From assembly GCA_947359465.1 (NCBI GenBank), contig OX375881.1, positions 29,181,742 through 29,245,741 of the forward strand: DNA of 64,000 nucleotides, read 5' to 3'. Below, piece by piece: positions 11,601 through 22,201 of the stretch (the first letter of the stretch is position 1; each line of letters begins with the position of its first letter). Both the position numbers and the translations under genes were made by a program. A model generated the notes under the pieces. The model had not been told where the DNA came from. It saw nothing but the letters and a program-made list of their open reading frames with translations, and did no database searches. This stretch comes from Metellina segmentata (taxonomy: Eukaryota; Arthropoda; Arachnida; Araneae; Tetragnathidae).

Positions 11601-14600
11601 AAAGTCTCTTTAAATTTGAAACAGCATCTTGTATAGTCGAGGAAGTAATGTGTACCTATAGTAAAGTGATCATGCTGAATTAATTGAGACAGCTTAAAGC
11701 ACACCTAGTGGTGAAATAAGGAAGCTTAAAAACAAACTTGAAAACTAAAGCAGATCGGCCAAAAAGTTGAATTTAAAATATGTGCGTAGTACCACAATAA
11801 AAGCACTGGTAAAAGTTTTATGGAGTTATTTGTAAAATTGGTGCAGATATTCGCAATTGAAATTTGAACTATTCCTTGTTTTGAAAAGGGGGTCTTCCAA
11901 TAATTCGAAAACATGTTCGTTCTCCTGTGTTATCGTACAGTTTTTCTGAGCTAAGCAACGATGAATTTAAATTCAAACAAATTAAAAGAAAGTAAAAACA
12001 AAAAATAAATTAAAAATATCTGGAAAATAAAAAAAAACTGACAATTTGAAATCACAATTTTCACGCAACAACTATCGGTTTTTCTGAGCTAAGCAATGAC
12101 GAATTTTAACTCTAACAAATTAAAAGAAAGTAAAAAAGATAAATTAAAAATATCTGAAAAAACACACTCCGTAAAATAAAAAAACTGACAGTTCGAAATC
12201 ACAATTTTTGCGCAACAACTAAAGCGTATGCCAGTATGTCTTCTGCTGGTAATCTACTAGGCCTCATACAGGATCTGCCTGATCGAGGTCGACTTCTAGT
12301 GCTGCCTATGTCTGAGACATCGAACAACGTTTTTAATGGTTGCCGAAGTTGGATGTGGACCATTTGGAAACTGAACGGCATAAGTCTGTGCAGCCTGGAC
12401 CACATTATGTTGGCATTTGGCATAGAGAAGCATCATCTCACAATACTTACTATTAGTGAAAGTTGCTATTTCCTCACAGCATACCGTATGAAATGAAAAC
12501 ACTGGCTCGCGCGGTTTTATCAGATACGTAAAGGGTGATGACACAATGTGGATTTGCATACTTGCGAAAATGCAGTAAACTATTTTGCCCCGGATTGTTA
12601 GGCATGGTCAAAACTTTCGTTCCTGTTTTAATCTACAAATTTCATATTAAATAAAAAATAAGAACGTTTAATTCAGGCTTTTATCTTATTCGTCATATGT
12701 GTTATTAGCAATAGACTGGGATCAATCTTCAAAGAAAGATCCGAGGACAAACTGCGTAACTTGGAACCACTGTCAGATGACGCAGTAACACATGAGCTGG
12801 CACTTCACAATTCCACATAACACCAATGCAAGGACCCTGACGGCATGACGGATTTTGCATGCACCAGCCTCTTTTTTACATGTCTGTATTTGAATGGCAC
12901 AGACGAGGATCGAATTCACAAATGTCTGGTTGGCAGTTCGTCACTCTACCAACCAGGCTATCGTGGTCCCCAAAGTTTATCAGGATAAAATTATTAAATA
13001 GTAAATCTTTGTTCTTGGCTGTGTAGTAGAGGTTTTAATCGTGTATTTTATTTGTTGCGCTGAGATCGAAGTCTTCCTATATATCCTATATTTTTTTCAA
13101 AACCTTTAAAAACTTCCTATATTTCTTCATGGATGCAGTTATTTCCCTTCTCCATATCAGGGATGAGATTCTTCCGTCTTTTGCAGGTATTTCCGACATT
13201 TCTTAAATTTTTGAGAAAATGAACAATTTTTATAATTTTTAAAGAAAAAATTCTGATTTTTGCCTTTTGTAAACATAAAATGCACCAAACAAGACATATT
13301 TTGCCAACATTGCACTCCTAAATTTTGCCAGGCTGGTAAGTCTTTCAAATTCCTCTTTGAAAAGAATCCTTTGTGAGAATCTAATTAGTTTAATGGCAAA
13401 CCTGGAGAACTTGGATTTTGAATGAGTTAGCGTACGTTATTGCTGCAAATTTTGTAGGTAATGCTATGGTTTCCTAAGAAAGTGGAGCTGTTATATAGCT
13501 AGTGAAGTGCGCCAAGACCGTTGATACCGCTATAAATGTAGACTGAAGCTGTACCAAAACAGGTTTTGATTCGTTTTATATTAAGTATATTTTTCGCAAT
13601 TTAATGTAAAATCGGTGAAAAGCTATTTTTATTTTTAGTGTCGACTTATTTTTTTCGTATAACATTTATGCTAGTTAATAAAATTATTAAGTTTGCAACA
13701 ATGTGAAAAATAGTTTTTTTTTAGCTGACAGATAATATTTAGAGAGTAAGAACAAGTCAATATTTTTACTCTTTTATGTTATGTATATTTGAGAGTTTGT
13801 GTAAATTATGGTAAAGTAGTTTACTTCAGAGTTTGTAAATTGTAGTAAAGAGAAATTTACGATATGCTTTTGTAAGGTTTCTTATTTTTGGTGTGTGAAA
13901 TTGAGTGATGGTGTATTATATAAATTTAATTTTCTTACTTATCAACAAAAATAAGTTGGGAATAGGAATAAAGACATTTTTGGCATTTATTTAAAATGTT
14001 AAATGATTAGTTGTAATTACTGTACATTTTGGCGAGACCTGCCATCATTTGCATGAAATCATAGATGTATTCTTCTCAGGATGGAGCATAACAAGGTGAA
14101 AATGGGGTCCAGGTGCGAAATGTCTAACCGTTAATATGTTAGTCATGTAATAGTTACCATTATTATCCTATATTTTTTGTAAAAAAATCTCTATATTTTA
14201 TCATATGGTCACTCCTTTCCCTGGTGCGTAAAAATTGTGATTTCCGATCATCAGTTTTTTTTTTAATTTTCTGGAGTGCGTTTTTCAGGTATTTTTTATT
14301 TATCTCCTTTTACTTCCTTTGTTTTAATTTAAATTCGTCATTGCTTAACTCTGAAAACTATGATAACAGTGGAGAACATGTTTTTGAATTTTAGGACACC
14401 TTTTTCAAGGCATGGAATAATTCAAATTTCAATCACAAATATCTGCCAATTTTGCAGATAACTCCATGAAACTTTTCACTGCTTTTATTATGGTGTTGCA
14501 CACATTTTTTTAAATGTATTTTATGGCCAATCTCCTTTAGTTTGCGAGTTATTTTATTCAACTTCCTTATTTCGCCACTAGGAGCGATGTAAGCTGTCTC

Positions 14601-17600
14601 GATCAATTTAACATGGTCACTTTACTATAGGTACACATTACTTCCTTGACTATATGAGACGCTGTTTTAAATTTAAAGGGACTTTACAGGTTACCCTGTG
14701 TACTAAAATATGAAAGAATGTATTGTTTATCATGTTCTAGACTTTACCATTGCTGCAGCATAATCAGTAATATATGAAATATGTATCATGATTTTCAATA
14801 AAAGCTAACAATGATTAATTTCGATATAAATCAGTGTTTACGTATATTGCAAATGATACATAAAGCATCAATTTGCTTCAGGCTCATTTCTGCAATTAAT
14901 AAAATGCAATTTCCTGTAAAATCACGTTTTAAATCGAATTTTCTTAAATATTTTCCAAATTTGAATTTCTGCTAACTCTATGATCGAAACCACATTTTTT
15001 TTTCTTCAATGTTTTGCATGCTTTTAATTGTGTTATTTTTTAAAATTGTTTTTCATTTTCAGGAACACGTTTTGATCTAGTCAACAAAGCAATTGAAAGG
15101 TTTATAAACAAGAGAAAGCCATCTGACCGTTTTCCCAATTTTAATGAGATTGTAGATGTAATAAAAAAAGTGAATGAAGTACATAATCTAGGTTTACCAG
15201 CTAGATCAATTGAAACTACAGGTAATTTTTTGTTTTGTGCTTTGCTTGAACCCTCCGAGATTTTTGATAATACTATTACTCTACTACATATTAAATGACT
15301 AAATAGCCATTTCTATTGGTGGTAAGAATCTTAGGATGGCCTTTGATTGGTTTTAGGCAGGTGTTGTCAAGCTTCTTTGATCGTTGACTCCTTTAAAAGT
15401 TTCTTGATTTTTTATTGACTCCCTCTATTTTACTATTACATAATTATAATAGGTCAAGCAAAAAAGATGCTTTTGAGTTTTTAAATTGTTTATTTTATAC
15501 TTACTGTTCATTTGTATGTATAATATAGTATATATTATTACATTGGCTTAATGTCAAAAGGATCCTTTTTGTTTTGGAAGTCCTTAACACTACATATTTG
15601 ATAGGAATATATAAATTATATATATTTGTGTGTGTGTTGCTCCAGTATGATGTTAATTAGAAGTACCAAGTACCCTTATATACAGAGGCTGTTCGCACAT
15701 TTTTTAGACGATTTTGGTTAGCGGTAATAAAAAATCGTTTGCTGCAAAAGAAATAATTGCAGCTGTACTATGTTTTTAAAAGTCAAAATTCTCGTCTGCG
15801 GCTTGAGAGGTTTGTTTTTATTCAAAATGGCGTTTTTGACAGAGCAGTGGTTCGAAGGCTATATTTATGCTCTTTCCAAAGAGAAATATTCATATTCCGT
15901 TATCCAAAAACGATGTGAGAGTCATGGTTTTGTGATATCTAAAGCGTGTATAGGTAATATCGTCAACACGAAAGGTAAAAAACGTCCAATTGGAGCCTCA
16001 AGTGGGACAAAAATTCCAAACAAGTATCCAAGGAAGAAACGGACATCTTCGACTATTGCAAAGGTGGTTTTGTGATATCTAAAGCGTGGATAGGTAATAT
16101 CGTCAACACGAAAGGTAAAAAACGTCCAATTGGAGCCTCAAGTGGGACAAAAATTCCAAACAAGTATCCAAGGAAGAAACGGACATCTTCGACTATTGCA
16201 AAGGTTGTTTAATGTTAAAAGAAAATCCCCCTAGTCAAAGGACAGTTGCAAAATCATTAAAATGCTCAGTGTTCACTGTAAACAAAATGATAAACGTTGA
16301 TTTAAATCTTAAGAAAGCAAAAAAACGCAATGTGCATCGTCTTTCTCCAAAGCATATCGCTGAACGCAGGACACACTGCCCAATTCTATATGAAAAACAC
16401 TTATCCAAAGATAAATGGTATCAAGGCCATACCCTTCACTGATATCCCTACTAAATCTCCCGATGTATCACCTATGAATTTTTGTGCTTTCGGACTTTTA
16501 AAATCTGCATTATCCAAACGTCGTCCCACAACCCTTACAGGACTCAGGAAAGCTGTTCAGGAGGAATGGGATAGAATATTCATAATTTATTTTTCAAATA
16601 TATTATATTTCAAATATTCATAAATTATTTTTCTATGGGAAGAACTAAAAACTCAGTTTATACATGTACATTAGAATTTAATTTTTTCATAGGTATTTAA
16701 TTATATATAATGTCACACTGGAACAACACATCAAGCTATTTACGATGGTCCAGGAACAAACCATCATTTTCTATCAATACTGATAGAAGTATAAGAAACT
16801 GAGCTGCGTACACCAATCATTTTATGCTCAATGTTATTTCTATGGGGATTTTGGATTAATTTTAGGGGTGGCATATTCCAAGCATTTTACCCGCAGAGTT
16901 CCAAAGTATACGTGTACCAAATTTGGTGAAGATTGGTCAAACAGTAGATTTGTGTAGAGAACAGACAGACATCAACTCTGCTTAATATATATAGATTTTC
17001 TTATTGGTTGTGTGTATTTCTACAAGGTAGCCTCTGAAAGCATCTAATTTGCTTTATCTGTTTTGAAATTACCTGACAATTTTATTACAATATATTCATT
17101 TGTTACTATAAATTTCAAGTTCTTCATCTAATCTTAATTATTTTCATTTTATAAAAATTGTAAACCTTAGAATTATTAAATTGAAAACTAAAACTAGAAA
17201 ATCACCCCATGCTCTCCTTATTTAATTTAAGATATTGTTAATATAAATTGAATATTTATAAATACAAATTTGTATTTTTCGTTTTAGCAAGAGATGCCTT
17301 TACTGACGTTGGGCTTGAATTGAAGAAAAGACGTATTAAAGATTATAACAAAGACTTTGGGTGTTCCTTGATCGACAATGTCAATTTCGATGATGATCCT
17401 GCTGATCATGATACTAATCTAAATAAAGTACTGAATGATAGTGTTTGCATTGGCGAGAAAAAGATTGCTGAGGTAAATATAGAGTTGTAGTTTTTTGTGA
17501 TAGTTTCTCTTGTTCTTAACACAAACCATTACTTTTATTTCTTCAAAGTATGGGCAAATCGATTATTTTAAAAAATTAGATTAATTTCAATCGAGTCAGT

Positions 17601-20600
17601 TAAAAGATTAGTTTTCTGGAAGTGACTCATTTTTGCCTTGTACGTGCATCTGTAGGTGATTTTTTTTACTGTTTCAAGCAATTGTTTGCTGTGGAATATC
17701 TTGTCTCTTTTAAAATCCATTTGTGAGATGGGGATAATTTCCTGCATACATCGGGTGGGGATTGAGTGTTTGTAAAACTCATTTTAGTGTTTGGCTATTG
17801 CTCTGGTTTGTGATTTCATTTGTGCTACATATTACGCTTTTTTCCCCAAGTTCTTTTTTTTTTTTTAACTCTTTCTCATTTAGAATTTTTCAAATGCTTG
17901 CTTATACTTATTAAGATGGTTCAATAATTTGGCAAGTATTTGAAAGGATCTTGAATTATTTTACTATATTATCATTGATTGAAACGGATTGGGATTTTAA
18001 AATGAAACCTTGATTTGTTGAAGGATGTTTAGAGGTTGAGAAAGTTAGGACACAAATGAAAGAAATTTTACTGAGCCAGTTTCAGCAAAACAGAAGGAAG
18101 GTTTTTATTTTTGAAGTAATATTTCTGAAATCCAAATTCCTAATTCTAAACATCAATCCAAACACGTTTCATGATTGATGTTTATGCTATACACTGTGAT
18201 GCAAAGTAAAGCTCTTATAATACTCAGTTGTATTGAACTAGCAGTACCTGCGCTGCATTGCCAGTGACCAAGTTATGCTTTTAATAAGTGAACCTCACCG
18301 ATTCCAAAAAACAAGAGACAATACAATCTGAAGAGACTGCTCTGGGCCGTGACTCATATGAAACAGAACATTAATTCCTACAATTTACAATCTGTTAAGA
18401 AAAATAAAGAAAAAACCCCAATGAAAACAAAGGAAAAGTAGTTATGTCATTCATGCATCACCGCAGAGAGTCAAAACTTGTCAATTTACAATTTGTTAAG
18501 AAAATAAAAAGGGAAAATATTAAATAACTAATGAATTTGTAGGAACAACTTTCACAACAATTTTTAATTGACCCTGTCTTGTGTTTGACACACCTTGGCC
18601 AAATTTGTTCCTTAAGTTCGGCTTACTCTTAAAGGTATAAATTGTGATTGAAAATTTGCGATATTGTACTTCTCAAGTCCTTCATGTGTAATAATGTTAG
18701 GTCAAATTCAATTGAATTCCATAAAACAATATCATCTAGTAGTCATGTGGTTAATGCTCTACTCTGTGGTTCAACTGTCTCTAGGTTCAAATTCTAGTCT
18801 GGGTATGGATGCTTGTAGTGGTTGGGAATTCACTTGAAGCTCTAAATTCTGGTCTAATTAGTGCTTGTGCTGCATACAATAAGCATCACTGCTTGTGATC
18901 CCTGTTCTTAACCCCTTGGGTACAAATTTATTTGGGAAAAAAAAACTAGTTTGTCTTAGAAGGTTCCCATGGGCCTAAGTACTTGAATTTCATTTTTGTT
19001 TTCAAGGGCCCCAGAAAGTCCTTGAATTAGGTGCAAAGTACTTGAAAGTCCCTGGATTCATTTTGAGAAATTTTAATCTGGAATTTCTTGAGTATGAATC
19101 GACTCGAAACGCATGCGCCTCAACGCGCTTATCAGGCGTGGTTTTATTCTGGTTCCGAAGAATACGCCAAATACACTTGTTCATCATGGCACATGTTTAT
19201 TTTCTTTGCTCAAGGTCAGCGAGATTCTGTGGCAGTTTGAACATAAGTATAATAACTTAACTACTTTACTTTTCCTTATTGAGAATTTTTTCCCCCGTAT
19301 TATGCTTGAATATTGACTAGAAATATGTTTGGAATTGTTAAGTATGTGTAAAAATGTTACAGTATAGGAGAGGTTCTTCAGAAAAGTTGTCTACTAAAAT
19401 GGGGGGTTACAGAGGGAATTTCTGCCTTTTTATGATAGTCCTTGAAAAACTTCAAATGGGCCTTAAAAAAATCTTGAAGAAGTACTTGAATTTTTTCCCA
19501 CCGAAGAGTAGAAACCATGTCTTATCGTTTGCACGTTAGTTACTGTTAAATTATCGTCTGTACACTAATTACTATTATATTTTAATATTATTGTTTGCAC
19601 ACTGGTTACTGTCATATTATCGTTTAATTTCGTTTGATAAGAATGGCAATAGTACGAGAGAGATCGCACAGCTTCTGATAGCCGCGTTCATTCCAAAAAA
19701 TAATGTCTCATAACGCAGCCATGTAAATATTTTTATGTATATGGAGTCAGATTAAATATAGTGTATTTTTGTAGAGAATGATTTAATAATGTGATTCAAG
19801 GTGAGTCTCGTAAAACACCAATCACTCTTCCATGAACAAGAATGTACATGTTAATTTTGTCCTAGTTTGAATGACGAATTACTCGTCATCCGTAACTTAA
19901 GCAAAACAAGTGCATGATGAGTCAGTCGTCAAACGTACCCAAGAGGTTAATAAATATTGCATTTTTAGGATCTACTCACCACCCTGTCTGAAATCCTGTA
20001 TCCAATGAAAGTTAATCTTAATTTGTCTTCTGTTTGGAAAACAGTCAAGCTTAAAAACATTCATCTCATTTTTGTTTATGTTCATTGAATTAATTTAATC
20101 TAACTTCGGATATTTCATTGAAATTGCGACGAGAAAATCTATTTTTGCATTTTGATAATCTTCACACTCAGTTTGATATTTACTGTGAACTGAATGGTTT
20201 CTCTTTTCAGATTATCGATAAGTATGCCAATGAAAATGTTGAGGATTTGGAGACTGTGGAGGATGAAAATATTGAAGGTGACGTGTGTGAAACTTCTTTT
20301 GAAGAGGTTAAAGAAAATGACAACAAATTACCTGATACAGATCCTGCCAACAGTTCAGATGGTAACTGATTATGTTTTAGTGTTTATGGAATGCATATAC
20401 TGTACTTCTTTGTGTAGTTCTTTTTATTCCTTGTTTGTTATAGTTTTGCATTGGGTTCTAAACTGAAATACTTTTTATACATCGAAGTCGTTTATGTATT
20501 GATCCTTCCGTATTGGCATATGTTTCAGTCCATTAGTCATGAGTCTGAGTGTATTAAAGCTAAATATGTACAAGAATTTTGGGTGTTATAAACTTCCATA

Positions 20601-22201
20601 GAAAAACTATTTGATTTGTCAAAACTTGTCACTTGATCTACACAATAATGTATATAGATGTCAATCAGTACAATGTATGCTAATAATTTAGCTCAATATC
20701 AGTATTTTATTAATTTTGGTCTGTAAAATATTGGAATATTACATTAGTAAATAAATGGTATTGAAAACAATGTAAGTAAAGGCAAATTTGCAACAGGTAA
20801 ACATATTTGAGATAATACTATCAGGTTTGGTTTAGCAAACAATATGCTGACTTTCCATCACAACAAAGACGTGGAACATACACAGTTCCCACGGTACTTG
20901 AAAGTCCTTGAATTTATTTTTCCGAACTAGGGGCCCTTGAAAAATATGGAACTTGGTAAAAAGTCCTTGAAAATACTTGATTATTTATTATTATTATTAT
21001 TTTTTTTTTTTACAAACACAAAATTATATAATTTAGTCTTGTGTTAGAACTTGACCAAACTAGTTTCCTTCACGGCAGGTGCGCCATTTTACCATCATTC
21101 TGAATAAAGCCGTTGTTATGTGCTTTGACAACACAAGATATATATCAGACTAACCACTGTTGAAGGCATGGGTAACAGAAACAGATTTTAAAAAATTGTC
21201 GTTTTTTTTTTAATACATATTTTTTACATTTTTCTTTTTAATTGACAACTTTTGCATATCCCTTGTTTTTGGTCGTTAAAAAACATTACAGGTCCTTATT
21301 TTTTTTTGGGGGGGGGAGAGGGGGTGTTTTGAAAAGTTTTTACATTTTTTTGTGTGACATTGTTGTGGGAATTATGATATAATAAAAGAGCTTTTTCAAG
21401 TGGGTCCAAATAAAATTAAAATAATTTTTCATATGTTAATTATATGCAGTACTGTCTTATGTTGCAATGGACGCTCATGTGTTAACAAATAGTGAATTGT
21501 AAAATTAAAATTTCACATTTAGATTTCGTATTAAATGATGCTTTATGACAAAGTTCTTTGTAATAACAGTGTTGGTATGACAGGTCGGTTAATGGATTGC
21601 ATTCAAAGGAAAAAAATAACAATGTAACTAGGTAGCAAAATGACTACATTCTTATTAGGGCTAAGGAAGAACCTCTCTTTCATCTATTGCCTGAATGATA
21701 CACACGCACTCAGACAGTGCCCTCTAAAATATGTGTAAGATTCAACAAGTAGTTAATCATATTTTTTGCATAAGAAACTGGTGAGTGGTTTATAGGGATA
21801 ATGTGAATTACAGAGGTTCTCAATTGTGTTTGAAAAATGCTTTATTTTCTTCAAGTTTTATATACAAGTACATTTTCTAACTTAAAAACTGTTTCTTTGT
21901 TCCTATTCTAGATGAAGCAAAAGATTCCACGATACAAGTAGATTTTATGGCTTCGAAGAGAAAAAGTGTGGATGATGTTGTTTCAGATGCATCTACAGAA
22001 CCCGACAGCTCAAGAGTTGCAGATAAAGATTCATTAACAGTGCCTGAAGTTTTTTGTAACTCCCCAGTGATCTTCAATAGTGATATAGAGATTATAGAAT
22101 ATCCTAGTGAAACTATGGATGAACTTATATCTAGCTCTCCTGATCTGCCTGATCTTTCTGAAATTTTATCTCAGCCCGTTACCAAAACTGATAAAGAATG
22201 A
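3995..22201 (+). CDS. DAXX: DAXX homologue (death domain-associated protein), six visible exons
   Basis: Joining 3995-5632, 9803-9995, 15063-15221, 17288-17472, 20211-20361 and 21912-22201 gives 2616 nt in one open frame: 871 residues and a TGA. Every junction has AG/GT, and the phases agree (0,1,1,0,1). The order matches vertebrate DAXX: N-terminal helical bundle, linker, histone-binding domain, acidic stretch, C-terminal SUMO-interacting motif. In known animals DAXX is a nuclear chaperone that deposits H3.3-H4 with ATRX and is recruited to PML bodies through SUMO. The visible protein begins in the middle of the first helical bundle, so an initiator exon is missing to the left or was not recognised. 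The linker is far longer than the short one of human DAXX (about 740 residues in all). Introns range from about 0.9 to 5.1 kb among visible exons and 1.5 to 5 kb of them is transposon. Identification is strong; exact 5' structure is not. Confidence 0.93.
4733..5017 (+). repeat. 57-bp coding tandem repeat in the DAXX linker
   Basis: Five consecutive 57-bp units (4733, 4790, 4847, 4904, 4961) encode a 19-residue unit, consensus EPTSVKSSTVHNTPENPEV. Units 2 and 3 are almost identical in DNA and later ones drift. More diverged units of similar length flank it from about 4240 to 5370, so about 20 units make up the whole linker. All are multiples of three and keep the frame. Confidence 0.9.
5706..5990 (+). 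mobile_element. tRNA-headed SINE, copy 1
   Basis: A pol III-like head (B box GGGAGTTCGAAACT near 5755) is followed by the family body: GGTGCATGTTAAATCTGTGA, TGTCCTCACATTTATACTGT, GGAAGTTTG, GGATCGTGGTGTCCTCG, ATAGCCCGTTGTGGCACTCC, ATTAATTAAC. At least ten copies in both orientations occur in the window. This one lies just inside the first visible DAXX intron. Confidence 0.85.
5991..6366. other. Intronic AT-rich sequence
   Basis: No recognisable feature up to the ATACTTAC target duplication of the hAT element. Confidence 0.4.
6587..7654. mobile_element. CAGGGTGG-ended DNA element, copy B, nested in hAT
   Basis: It starts CAGGGTGGTAAC and ends TTGCCACCCTG, and is flanked by ATTAA on both sides (6582-6586, 7655-7659). 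It includes the same foldback as copy A. There is no convincing transposase. The flank contains TTAA offset by one base, so a TTAA-type insertion is an alternative to a 5-bp duplication. Confidence 0.8.
7842..7985 (+). pseudogene. hAT transposase C-terminal (dimerisation) fragment
   Basis: Forty-seven codons and a stop read PTSVEAERAFLAAGYICSSL, then RSRLGYDTVNTICFLRSFFK. This is the hallmark end of hAT transposases (P-x-S-x-E-R-x-F, then LRSRL, then FL+). It ends shortly before the right terminus at 8423, as in intact hAT elements. The rest of the gene is missing. Confidence 0.85.
8432..9802 (+). other. DAXX intron, remainder
   Basis: AT-rich, with a short open frame at 9245-9445 that has no family resemblance. 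No repeat or RNA recognised. It ends in the acceptor of exon B. Confidence 0.4.
9803..9995 (+). CDS. DAXX: DAXX exon B: histone-binding domain, first part
   Basis: The acceptor is TTTTTCTCTCTAG at 9802 and the donor ACAG|GTATTT after 9995 (phase 1). The translation starts KLDKKIKKLAARDFSLEEMD, continues DDTAYLQEDRYKRKLVKVWD and ends RFVFT. This matches human DAXX around LDDPDSAYLQEARLKRKL and the following Cys-rich LC...CS turn (here LCSLQKCS). The AYLQE core is one of the best conserved pieces of the family and anchors the identification. Confidence 0.95.
9996..11589 (+). other. DAXX intron, left part
   Basis: AT-rich. Near 11182 the text AGGTCATTCAGAAAGTAAGG looks like a mariner-type terminus, but no coding sequence follows. 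Nothing else recognised. Confidence 0.35.
11590..12500 (-). mobile_element. DUF4817-type transposon remnant
   Basis: The left terminus is ACACAGGGTGACCTGTAAAG. On the minus strand between about 12480 and 12200, in two frames, lies FTNSKYCEMMLLYAKCQHNV, then AAQTYAVQFPNGPHPTSATI, then PAEDILAYALVVAQ. This is the helix-turn-helix module (DUF4817) often found at the N terminus of arthropod transposase-like proteins. The rest of the gene is absent. A 135-bp segment is directly duplicated at about 11939-12075 and 12077-12223. Confidence 0.7.
12701..12972 (-). mobile_element. tRNA-headed SINE, copy 2
   Basis: On the minus strand it carries the family body: GCATGCACCAGCCTC, AATTCCACATAACACCAATG, GATCCGAGGACAA, with the tRNA-like head at the right (B box complement GGATCGAATTC near 12910). 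Confidence 0.8.
12973..14219 (+). other. DAXX intron, repeat fragments
   Basis: CAGGGATGAGATTCTTCCGT near 13158 resembles the terminus of the hAT at 23749, and a solo foldback arm lies at 13505-13556. Otherwise AT-rich sequence with nothing recognised. Confidence 0.4.
14220..14706 (-). repeat. Inverted second copy of the 11.6-12.2 kb repeat
   Basis: The right edge CAGGTTACCCTGTGTA is the reverse complement of the 11590 terminus. Inward similarity continues for about 480 bp, e.g. GTACACATTACTTCCTTGAC against its complement near 11640. It is either an independent fragment or the far arm of one 3.1-kb element. Confidence 0.75.
15063..15221 (+). CDS. DAXX: DAXX exon C: histone-binding domain, middle
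   Basis: The acceptor is CATTTTCAG at 15062 and the donor ACAG|GTAATT after 15221. With the split Gly codon the exon reads GTRFDLVNKAIERFINKRKP, then DRFPNFNEIVDVIKKVNEVH and NLGLPARSIETT. Human DAXX has GTRYPEVNRRIERLINK, FPDYGDVLRAV and SLGLP at the same places. The PE dipeptide of the human helix is replaced by DL here. Confidence 0.95.
15690..16640 (+). pseudogene. Tc1/mariner-like transposase, internally deleted and duplicated
   Basis: From 15824, AFLTEQWFEGYIYALSKEKY starts an N-terminal helix-turn-helix segment. A second segment (16212-16435) reads LKENPPSQRTVAKSLKCSVF, then SPKHIAERRTHC and SKDKW. The frame then jumps to DIPTKSPDVSPMNFCAFGLL and KSALSKRRPTTLTGLRKAVQ, the C-terminal signature of this transposase type. 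The central part with the first catalytic Asp residues is gone. A perfect-looking 140-bp tandem duplication (15926-16065, 16066-16205) breaks the frame. No intact protein. Confidence 0.85.
16708..17000 (-). mobile_element. SINE tail fragment and RTE/Helitron-like tail
   Basis: At 16708-16775, GTCACACTGGAACAACAC is the family SINE 3' tail on the minus strand. At 16890-16995, GTACCAAATTTGGTGAAGAT and GAACAGACAGACATCAA form a tail that recurs near 31330-31400. The second element's class is uncertain. Confidence 0.5.
17288..17472 (+). CDS. DAXX: DAXX exon D: histone-binding domain, third part
   Basis: The acceptor is TTTCGTTTTAG at 17287 and the donor GAG|GTAAAT after 17472. The peptide ARDAFTDVGLELKKRRIKDY, then KDFGCSLID, then VLNDSVCIGEKKIAE, matches human AQDAFRDVGIRLQERR, NFGCHLTDD and the SLAMSRLDE helix. 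This is the long C-terminal part of the chaperone fold that wraps the H3.3-H4 dimer. The frame is open with no indels. Confidence 0.95.
17473..18734 (+). other. DAXX intron, no feature recognised
   Basis: AT-rich, with homopolymer runs near 17860. No coding or repeat signal seen. Confidence 0.35.
18735..18910 (+). mobile_element. Second type of tRNA-derived SINE
   Basis: The head reads AGTAGTCATGTGGTTAATGC, then CTCTAGGTTCAAATTCTAGT: pol III A-box-like and B-box-like (GGTTCAAATTC) segments about 40 bp apart. Then follow TGGTTGGGAATTCACTTGAA and a tail ending near CCCTTGGGTACAA. It is not a usable tRNA because no acceptor stem closes. Confidence 0.55.
18950..19530. repeat. Dispersed TACTTGAAAGTCCTTGAA repeat
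   Basis: GTACTTGAATTTCATTTTTG, AAGTCCTTGAATTAGGTGCA and AAGTACTTGAAAGTCCCTGG at the left, and GGCCTTAAAAAAATCTTGAA with GTACTTGAATTTTTTCCCAC at the right. A shorter relative lies at 20890-20985. It is probably a DNA-transposon family; no boundaries with target duplication were found. Confidence 0.5.
20211..20361 (+). CDS. DAXX: DAXX exon E: end of histone-binding domain and acidic stretch
   Basis: The acceptor is CTCTTTTCAG at 20210 and the donor GATG|GTAACT after 20361. It begins IIDKYANENVEDLETVEDEN, the counterpart of human EVISKYA, then becomes acidic (EDEN, EGD, FEEVKEND). The acidic stretch is much shorter than the long Glu/Asp tract of vertebrate DAXX. A longer open frame starts upstream at 20118, but that part has no family match and precedes a good acceptor. 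Confidence 0.9.
20362..21911 (+). other. DAXX intron before the terminal exon
   Basis: Apart from the short repeat at 20890-20985 and a G-run near 21309, I see only AT-rich sequence. Confidence 0.35.
21912..22201 (+). CDS. DAXX: DAXX terminal exon with C-terminal SUMO-interacting motif
   Basis: The acceptor is TTCCTATTCTAG at 21911; the stop TGA is at 22199-22201. It starts DEAKDSTIQVDFMASKRKSV, with a small basic patch MASKRKS that could be nuclear localisation. It ends in a Ser/Asp-rich tail. The IEII at 22085-22096, preceded by Asp and followed by Glu and Tyr, fits the [VI]x[VI][VI] plus acidic SIM pattern, as IIVLSDSD does at the human C terminus. Position and composition fit DAXX, though similarity outside the SIM is low. 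Confidence 0.85.

Noticed and set aside
19042..19316. Overlapping short frames as a gene
   Set aside because: They lie within a dispersed repeat and show no domain or codon pattern.
20118..20210. Extension of DAXX exon E upstream to the ATG at 20118
   Set aside because: The acceptor CTCTTTTCAG at 20210 joins in phase to exon D, and the upstream peptide has no DAXX similarity.
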